DNA from: Paraburkholderia sacchari
Lineage (GTDB): Bacteria > Pseudomonadota > Gammaproteobacteria > Burkholderiales > Burkholderiaceae
Length of the DNA: 64,000 nucleotides
Assembly: GCF_000785435.2 (NCBI RefSeq)
Contig: NZ_JTDB02000001.1
Span: 958,499 to 1,022,498, forward strand
Reading direction: 5' to 3'
In this document: positions 58,108-64,000 of the stretch, one piece after another
Numbering within the stretch: the first letter of the stretch is position 1
Layout: every line of letters begins with the position of its first letter
The notes under the pieces: generated by a model
The model's database searches: none
What the model was told of the DNA's origin: nothing
What the model saw: only the letters and a program-made list of their open reading frames with translations
Position numbers and translations under genes: made by a program

Positions 58108-59574
58108 ATGGATAAAGGAATACTGCGCAACGTTGCGATCAATCTGTTTGGCCTCGTGCTGCCGACCTTCGTGTCGCTGGTCACGGTGCCCACGTATATC
58201 AAGCTGCTGGGCGTAGACCGCTACGGCGTGATTGCGCTCGTGTGGACGCTGATCGGCTATTTCAGCGTGCTCGATCTTGGCATGAGCATGGCCGCGCAGA
58301 ACCATATTTCGAAGGCCTATGCATCGAAAGACACCGACGCCTGCGAGCGCGTGTTCTGGAGCGCGTTCTGGCTCAACTTCATTACCGGCGCGGTGGGCGG
58401 TTTGCTGATCTACTCGGGCGGCGCACTGTATACCGCGTACTTCACCCACGTGACGCCTGAACTGCGCCACGAGGTCTATCTCGCGCTGCCGTGGCTCGCG
58501 GTGGCGATTCCCATTGCGAATGTTTCGTGGGTGTTCGCGGGCGCGATCAATGGTGCGGAGCGCTTCGGCATCTACAACACCAACCAGACGCTGGGCACCT
58601 TCCTGTTCCAGTTGCTGCCGCTCGCCGCCGCGTGGGCGCTCGGGCCGAATCTGCAGACCGTGCTGGCCGCCGCCGTGCTCGCGCGCCTGTTCGCGGGCCT
58701 GCTGCTCGGCCGCTCGGCGCTGCGCGTGCTAGGCATCAGTCACGTTCGCCGGCCGCGCTTCGACACCTCGAAGGCGCTGTTCAATTTCGGCGGCTGGATG
58801 CTGGTTTCCAGCGTCACGACGATGGTGGCCGACTCGCTCGACCGCATGATGCTGGGCGCGGGCATGGGCGCGCGCTTCGTCACCTATTACACGGTGCCGC
58901 AGAACCTCGTGACGCGCCTGAACATGGTGCCGAACGCGCTCGTGCGCACGCTGTTTCCGCGTCTTTCAGCGCTGCACCGCGAGCACGCCGATGAAATCGC
59001 GGCGCAGTCGCTGCAGTTTCTCAACGCGGTTTTCACGCCGGTGGCGATAGGCGCGATCGTGGTGCTCGAGCCTTTCCTGCGCGTGTGGGTTGGCCCGGTG
59101 ATCGCTGGGCACGGCGCGCCGGTTGGCCGTTTCCTGATCGTCGCCGTCTGGCTGATCGGGCAGGCGGGGGTGACGCGCATCCTGATCCAGTCGCAGAACA
59201 ATCCTGCCGCCGCTGCGCGCGTGGGCCTCATCGAACTGCCGCTCTACGCCGGCCTGCTGTGGCTCGGCATCTCGCGCTTCGGCCTGCCCGGCGCGGCGGC
59301 GGCGGTGCTGTTCCGCGCCTTGTTCGACTACGTCGTGCTGCTGTGGCTCTCACGTATTCACAGCCGCACCATCGTGGTCGACATGTTCGCACACCTGAGC
59401 TTTCTGGCCGCCGCGCTTGCAATTGCGTGGTGGCTGCCCGACGCGATCTATGCGATTGGCGCGGGCGTCGTGCTGGCGTTGGCCAACTGCGTGTGGTCGG
59501 TGGCGACCACGCCGCTGCTGCGCGGCTACGCCCGTTCTCTCCTGTTTCGTCTGAACCTACGGAAAAGCGCATGA
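58108..59574 (+). CDS. bceQ: BceQ: Wzx-type repeat-unit flippase
   Basis: 488 residues from ATG 58108. About twelve to fourteen membrane helices; starts ILRNVAINLFGLVLPTFVSLV with TVPTYIKLLGVDRYG, then VLDLGMSMAAQNHISKAYAS, typical of MATE/Wzx-like polysaccharide flippases. It moves the lipid-linked repeat unit to the periplasmic face for BceI. It overlaps the bceR start by 4 bases. An upstream in-frame TTG would only add a non-conserved tail. Confidence 0.9.
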   Translation: MDKGILRNVAINLFGLVLPTFVSLVTVPTYIKLLGVDRYGVIALVWTLIGYFSVLDLGMSMAAQNHISKAYASKDTDACERVFWSAFWLNFITGAVGGLLIYSGGALYTAYFTHVTPELRHEVYLALPWLAVAIPIANVSWVFAGAINGAERFGIYNTNQTLGTFLFQLLPLAAAWALGPNLQTVLAAAVLARLFAGLLLGRSALRVLGISHVRRPRFDTSKALFNFGGWMLVSSVTTMVADSLDRMMLGAGMGARFVTYYTVPQNLVTRLNMVPNALVRTLFPRLSALHREHADEIAAQSLQFLNAVFTPVAIGAIVVLEPFLRVWVGPVIAGHGAPVGRFLIVAVWLIGQAGVTRILIQSQNNPAAAARVGLIELPLYAGLLWLGISRFGLPGAAAAVLFRALFDYVVLLWLSRIHSRTIVVDMFAHLSFLAAALAIAWWLPDAIYAIGAGVVLALANCVWSVATTPLLRGYARSLLFRLNLRKSA

Positions 59575-62129
59575 GTCACGAATTGATCGACGAAGTGGCG
59601 CCGTCCGAAAGCGCCGCCGCGCACGTACAACGGCGCAATACCCCTACTGATTTTCACGCCGGTGTCCGTGGAGAAGCCACTGCGACCGCGCCGCGACCGC
59701 ATGAGGCAAGTCCCTTGCGCGTCGCGAACCGCAAGCCGCGCGTGGCCATCGTGCACGACTGGCTGGTCACCTACGCGGGCGCAGAGCGTGTGCTCGAGCA
59801 GATCATCGACTGTTTCCCCGACGCGGACCTGTTCTCGGTGGTCGATTTCGTTGAGGACAAGGACCGCAAGTTCCTGCGCGGCAAGCGCGCGACCACCTCG
59901 TTCATCCAGCGCCTGCCGAAGGCGCGCACGAAGTACCGCGCGTATCTGCCGTTCATGCCGCTCGCGATCGAGCAGCTCGACGTGTCGGGCTACGACGTCG
60001 TCATTTCGAGCTCGCATGCGGTGGCCAAGGGCGTGCTGACCGGTCCCGACCAGTTTCATCTCAGCTACGTGCATTCGCCGATCCGCTATGCGTGGGATCT
60101 CCAGCACCAGTATCTGCAGGAATCGCATCTCACGCGCGGGCCGAAGTCGATGCTCGCGCGCCTGATTCTTCACTACATCCGCAACTGGGACGTGCGCACG
60201 GCCAATTCGGTCGATCAGTTCGTGGCGAACTCGTCGTTCATCGCGCGGCGCATTCACAAGGTGTATCAGCGCGAGGCCGAGGTGGTGTATCCGCCCGTCG
60301 ACGTCGATTCGTTCGAGCTCGAGACGAGCAAGGAGGACTTTTATCTGACCGCTTCGCGGCTCGTGCCGTACAAGAAGATCGATCTTATCGTGGAGGCGTT
60401 CTCGCGTATGCCGGGCAAGCGCCTCGTGGTGATCGGCGACGGTCCCGACATGCAGAAGGTGCGCGCGAAAGCCGGCCCGAACGTCGAGGTGATGGGCTAT
60501 CAGCCGTTCTCGGTGCTGCACGATCGCATGCGCCGCGCAAAGGCGTTCGTGTTCGCGGCCGAGGAGGACTTCGGCATCTCGGTGGTGGAAGCGCAGGCCT
60601 GCGGCACGCCCGTGATCGCCTACGGCAAGGGCGGTGCGCTCGAGACCGTGCGCGATTCGGGATCGCAACCCACGGGGCTGTTCTTCGAGGAGCAGCGCGC
60701 CGAGTCGATCATCGCGGCGGTCGAGTCGTTCGAGCGCAATCCGCAGCGCTTTCGCGCCGAGGATTGCCGCGCGAATGCCGAGCGCTTTTCCGCGACGCAT
60801 TTCCGCGACCAGTTCTTCGCGCGCGTGGCGCGGGCCGTGCCGGCTATCGCCGAGGCTGGACTGCCGCGTGCCGGCGCGCCGAAAGTTTCCGATGCGCAAC
60901 CTCCGTCCAATACGTCCAGTCCGGGCAGCGACGATGACGAAAGCGGACACCCCGCTACCCAAAACGCCCCCCGTGTGCTGGCGATCGACCAGAGCGGCGT
61001 GCTCGGCGGCGCGGAGCTTTCGCTGCTGGAAGTGGTGAAGGGGCTGCGTGCGCGCATCGAAGTGCTGCTGTTCAACGACGGGCCGTTTCGCGAGGCGCTC
61101 GACGCCGCGGGCGCGCGCGTGGATGTGCTCGACTCGGGCGCGCTGCGCAACGTGCGTCGCGATGGCGGTGCGGTGCCGAAGCTCGGCGTGCTCGCGGGCA
61201 TTGCCGCACTTGTGCGCGAGACGCGCCGCCGCGCGCGTGGCGCCGACGTGCTCTACGCGAACACGCAGCGCGCGATGGTGATTGGCGTGCTGGCGGGCAA
61301 GCTCGCGCGCAAGCCGGTGGTCTGGCATCTGCGCGATATCGTGAGCGACGAGCATTTCGGGCGCGTGCAGCGCGCGGTCATCAAGGGCTGCGCGAAGCTC
61401 GGCCTCGCGCATGTGATCGCGAATTCGCACGCCTCGGCGCAGGTATTTTCGGAGCTCACGAATTTCGACTCGCGGCGCATCGACGTCGTGCACAACGGCG
61501 TGGACGAATCGCCGTTCCGCGCGCTCGCGCGGGTCCCACAGGCGCAGTTGCGCGCGCAGATCGGTCTGCCGGAAGACGCGTTCCTCGTCGGTGCGTTCAG
61601 CCGGCTGGCCCGCTGGAAGGGACAGCACGTGCTGCTCGAAGCGCTGCTGCTCGAGCCGCGCGCGCATGCGGTATTCGTCGGCGCGCCGCTGTTCGGCGAA
61701 GACGCCTACGCGCAGGAACTGCGCGAATTCGTGGCCGCGCGCGGGCTCGCTGACCGCGTCCATTTCCTGGGCTTCCGGCACGACATCGCGGCCTGCATGC
61801 GCGCGATGGACGTGATCGCGCATACCTCAATCACGCCGGAGCCGTTTGGCCGCGTCGTGGTGGAAGGCATGCTCGCGCAGCGGCCCGTGGTGGCTTCGCG
61901 CGATGGCGGCGTGAAAGAGATCGTCGAGCATGGCAAGAGCGGTTTGCTCTGCACGCCGGGCGACGCGCAGGAGCTTGCGTGCACGATCTCCGCGCTGTGC
62001 GATGACGAGACGCTGCGTGAACGGCTTGCGCAGAATGGGCTGGCTGTGGCGCGTGAGCGTTTTGGCAAGGAGCAGTATGTGGAAGCGGTCGGGCGCGTGC
62101 TGGATGGAGTGGTGACGCGCGCGCGATAG
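59571..62129 (+). CDS. bceR: BceR: fused double glycosyltransferase
   Basis: 852 residues, starting within the bceQ stop (ATGA). A ~55-residue charged tail is followed by two GT-B (family 4) enzymes in one chain. First: ~56-425, with VAIVHDWLVTYAGAERVLEQI, YVHSPIRYAWD, ASRLVPYKKIDLIVEAF and EDFGISVVEAQACGTPVI. A Ser/Asp/Pro linker of ~35 residues follows. Second: ~463-850, with AIDQSGVLGGAELSLLEVV, VHNGVDESPF, FSRLARWKGQHVLLEAL and PEPFGRVVVEGMLAQRPVV. Both E-x7-E motifs are intact. Fusion of two transferases is known for BceR and suggests two consecutive sugars added by one protein. Confidence 0.93.
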   Translation: MSHELIDEVAPSESAAAHVQRRNTPTDFHAGVRGEATATAPRPHEASPLRVANRKPRVAIVHDWLVTYAGAERVLEQIIDCFPDADLFSVVDFVEDKDRKFLRGKRATTSFIQRLPKARTKYRAYLPFMPLAIEQLDVSGYDVVISSSHAVAKGVLTGPDQFHLSYVHSPIRYAWDLQHQYLQESHLTRGPKSMLARLILHYIRNWDVRTANSVDQFVANSSFIARRIHKVYQREAEVVYPPVDVDSFELETSKEDFYLTASRLVPYKKIDLIVEAFSRMPGKRLVVIGDGPDMQKVRAKAGPNVEVMGYQPFSVLHDRMRRAKAFVFAAEEDFGISVVEAQACGTPVIAYGKGGALETVRDSGSQPTGLFFEEQRAESIIAAVESFERNPQRFRAEDCRANAERFSATHFRDQFFARVARAVPAIAEAGLPRAGAPKVSDAQPPSNTSSPGSDDDESGHPATQNAPRVLAIDQSGVLGGAELSLLEVVKGLRARIEVLLFNDGPFREALDAAGARVDVLDSGALRNVRRDGGAVPKLGVLAGIAALVRETRRRARGADVLYANTQRAMVIGVLAGKLARKPVVWHLRDIVSDEHFGRVQRAVIKGCAKLGLAHVIANSHASAQVFSELTNFDSRRIDVVHNGVDESPFRALARVPQAQLRAQIGLPEDAFLVGAFSRLARWKGQHVLLEALLLEPRAHAVFVGAPLFGEDAYAQELREFVAARGLADRVHFLGFRHDIAACMRAMDVIAHTSITPEPFGRVVVEGMLAQRPVVASRDGGVKEIVEHGKSGLLCTPGDAQELACTISALCDDETLRERLAQNGLAVARERFGKEQYVEAVGRVLDGVVTRAR

Positions 62130-62172
62130 GGGTTCGCAAAAGGGGCAAGGCCGTTGAAGCACGACGGCGAGA

Positions 62173-62204
62173 GCGGGGCCATGAAAGTGGCCCCGCTATT
62201 TTTT
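62173..62204 (+). terminator. Intrinsic terminator after bceR
   Basis: GCGGGGCC/GGCCCCGC with an 8-base loop, followed by TATTTTTT, 43 bases after the stop. Confidence 0.82.
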
Positions 62205-62231
62205 GAGCGCGACGCCAGGCGCGGGTGAAAG

Positions 62232-62257
62232 AAAAAGGGCCGCTGATTTAGCGGCCC
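62232..62257 (-). terminator. Intrinsic terminator of bceS
   Basis: GGGCCGCT/AGCGGCCC with a 5-base loop and TTTTT on the minus strand, 50 bases after the bceS stop. Confidence 0.78.
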
Positions 62258-62307
62258 AATGTTCACGAGATAGCTGTGCGCAATCTAAAGCCTGCTTCCC
62301 ACACCCC

Positions 62308-63483
62308 TCACGCAGCCCGCTTGCGCAGCCGCGCAGCAACATTAAGCGCCGGCAACTCAAAGAGCCGATAAAACACCCACGCAACCGGCAGCACGGCGAG
62401 CGTGAAGCCGAATGAAGCCCAGATCGAGGTTTGCAGGGCCGAGCGGAACAGCAGCGAGCCGAGCAGCACGAAAAGCGGCAAGTGAATCAGGTAGAGCGAA
62501 TAGCTGAACGCGCCGAGCTTCGAAAATACTTGCATGATTGCACCGCGCGTCGTGGCCGGTCGCGCGAGGGCCTTCACGAGATAGCACGCGAAAGAGCAGG
62601 CCCAAAGCTGGAATGCGCCGTACTGCCCGAAGTGAAACGCCACGCAGCCCGCCACTGCGAAAAGCGCCGAAGCCACATAGGCGAAGCGGAATCCCTCCGA
62701 ACCGCGCAAACGCGCTTCGGCAATCCACGCGCCGAGCATCCACGAGAACCAGTACGACGTGAAGAAAACGATGTCACGCGGCGCGAGCGTCAGCGCCGAA
62801 ATCACGTTGATCGCAGCAATGCCGATGAGCACCGCATTGAGCCCGACGCGGCGGCGCACGGCGAAAAGCAGCGGATAGAGCAGGTAGAACTGCACTTCGA
62901 GCGAAAGCGTCCAGAGCGCCCCGTTCGAACCGTAGGTCGGGCCCGCCACGCCTTGCAGCGAGATCAGGTTGACGAGGAACGCGCGTGGCCCGATGTCGAG
63001 AATCTTGTGGCTCACGGGCGTCAGCGTGAGGCTGAACGAATCGGCGGCGAAGGTGAGCACGAGCGCGGCTAGCAGCACGGGATAGATCCGCACGAAGCGG
63101 CGCAGCCAGAATTGGCCGGCGTCGAGCCGGAAATCGGGGTTCTTCAGCAGGCGCGCCGCGCCGCTGCGGTGAATGCAATAGCCGCTGATGACAAAAAAAA
63201 TCGGCACGCCGGCCGATCCCCACGCGACAGGCAGCGTGAGCCAGGCGGCGATCGTGCCGGGGCTCGCCAGGCTCGCGTGAGTCTGGTGAAAAGCGCCCAT
63301 GCCGATCCAGGTGACCTGGCGGCAATGGAAATACGCCACCAGCAAGGCAGCGAAGCCGCGCAGCGCATCGATCAGGTGATCGTTCGCGGCGGCGTTGGCA
63401 AACCCGCTGGCCGCTGCAGGCCTCGCGGCAGCGGGCATGGCGGTTGCTCGGGGTACGACGGTTTCGAGTGCGGGATCGCTCAT
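62308..63483 (-). CDS. bceS: BceS: acyltransferase family 3 membrane protein
   Basis: 391 residues with about ten membrane helices. Motifs: LIDALRGFAALLVAYFHCRQ (His in the active-site position), GVPIFFVISGYCIHRSGAARL and RRFVRIYPVLLAAL, then NGALWTLSLEVQFYLLYPLL. It belongs to the same family as BceO but in the OafA/NolL-like subgroup, so the locus may add two different acyl groups or modify two sugars. It is transcribed alone, convergent with bceR. The symbol is by order and family. Confidence 0.88.
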   Translation of the reverse strand: MSDPALETVVPRATAMPAAARPAAASGFANAAANDHLIDALRGFAALLVAYFHCRQVTWIGMGAFHQTHASLASPGTIAAWLTLPVAWGSAGVPIFFVISGYCIHRSGAARLLKNPDFRLDAGQFWLRRFVRIYPVLLAALVLTFAADSFSLTLTPVSHKILDIGPRAFLVNLISLQGVAGPTYGSNGALWTLSLEVQFYLLYPLLFAVRRRVGLNAVLIGIAAINVISALTLAPRDIVFFTSYWFSWMLGAWIAEARLRGSEGFRFAYVASALFAVAGCVAFHFGQYGAFQLWACSFACYLVKALARPATTRGAIMQVFSKLGAFSYSLYLIHLPLFVLLGSLLFRSALQTSIWASFGFTLAVLPVAWVFYRLFELPALNVAARLRKRAA

Positions 63484-63716
63484 TGGGGCGTGGCGTGCGT
63501 GATAGTAGGAGGCTACCTGGCGATCATAGGAGCCTCACGCGGGGAAATTATGCGAAATTTTTTCAAAAAGTATTCAAAGCAATTATCTGAAATGACGTAA
63601 AAAATCCGCAATCGCACCGAAATCGGAAAATAAAATCTTGTAACGCGAAAGCGGTTTATTTGTGTGATTTGAAATGCTAGTTTGATGGGGATCGCCTTAG
63701 GTCGATGGAGATTTCG

Positions 63717-63860
63717 ATGAACCTGCATTTGCTGGCCGGCATTGCCGTGCTATTGATTCTCGTCGCGGTGTCGGCGTATCGCGAGGCGCTGCGCAACGAG
63801 CCTATCCGGCGTTCGCGCACGCAAACGGGCGGCTTGCCGCCCGCCGACGAAGTCGAGTAG
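63717..63860 (+). CDS. Small membrane protein, 47 residues, unknown
   Basis: Found by reading the sequence past bceS. ATG 63717 is preceded by GGAG at a 6-base distance. One membrane helix (LHLLAGIAVLLILVAVSAY) is followed by a charged tail (REALRNEPIRRSRTQTGG, then PPADEVE). The translation starts MNLHLL and stops at TAG 63858. Base composition is that of coding DNA in this genome. No family recognised. Nothing further could be supported between 63861 and 64000. Confidence 0.5.
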   Translation: MNLHLLAGIAVLLILVAVSAYREALRNEPIRRSRTQTGGLPPADEVE

Positions 63861-64000
63861 ACTGCGCGGCCTGCGATATCCGAATTGCGTCGCCATATGG
63901 CGCCATGATTGCAAATCGGTTTGAAGCCTGCTTGCTTGCCGGCTGGAATAATGGAAAACCGGATCAGGAAATTCATGCCGATTATCCGGAGCGTATGGCA

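Noticed and set aside
55519..58470. Long minus-strand frame opposite the beta-propeller gene
   Set aside because: Shadow composition; the + frame has a signal peptide and regular beta repeats.

Overview
The window is high-GC DNA with tightly packed operons. It looks like a Burkholderiaceae chromosome, most probably Paraburkholderia or Caballeronia. The evidence is a type VI secretion cluster with a TagF/TagH/OmpA-type arrangement, a complete branched-chain amino-acid (liv) transporter operon, and above all a cepacian-type exopolysaccharide locus (bceA to bceS), which is characteristic of this family. No rRNA, tRNA, CRISPR array or intact insertion sequence was seen.

Layout. Bases 1-13361: right half of a T6SS cluster, all on +: clpV end, PAAR-like DUF4280 protein, vgrG, tagH (FHA), tssK, OmpA-extended tssL, tssM, tagF, an OmpA-like periplasmic protein and an unrecognised HELGH metallopeptidase-like protein. 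13402-15496: a SAM methyltransferase and a convergent PLP aminotransferase. 15774-18548: a 924-residue protein of unusual architecture, with a disordered N-terminus, a YopT-type (C58) cysteine protease-like region with a Cys-His-Asp triad, then a region resembling the A subunit of heat-labile enterotoxin/cholera toxin. 18622-21568: a three-gene ABC transporter of the tryptophan/tyrosine type (-). 22496-27485: livKHMGF. 27784-30336: small membrane or secreted proteins of unknown role and a long non-coding stretch. 30337-31644: a protein with a transposase-like DNA-binding N-terminus and no transposase catalytic domain.

31947-63483 is the exopolysaccharide locus. bceA (GDP-mannose supply) diverges from bceB-bceK: priming transferase, UDP-glucose dehydrogenase, tyrosine phosphatase, export lipoprotein, tyrosine kinase, glycosyltransferases and polymerase. 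A second block carries GDP-rhamnose synthesis (rmd-like gene, gmd), two acyltransferases, a secreted beta-propeller protein, the Wzx flippase and the fused glycosyltransferase BceR. Together these genes make nucleotide sugars, assemble and acylate a lipid-linked repeat unit, flip it, polymerise it and export it under tyrosine-phosphorylation control.

The two bce blocks are separated by a 5-kb intrusion (47132-52171) of two divergent genes unrelated to polysaccharide: a Gly/Gln/Asn-rich cysteine-free protein with YD-like repeats, and a 1199-residue protein with a long disordered repeat-bearing N-terminus and a papain-like Cys-His-Asp domain at its C-terminus. The latter shares an N-terminal sequence pattern with the protein at 15774. 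These two large proteins are the most likely undescribed system in the window: probable translocated effectors or toxins. All functional statements are read from sequence by eye; no search was run.
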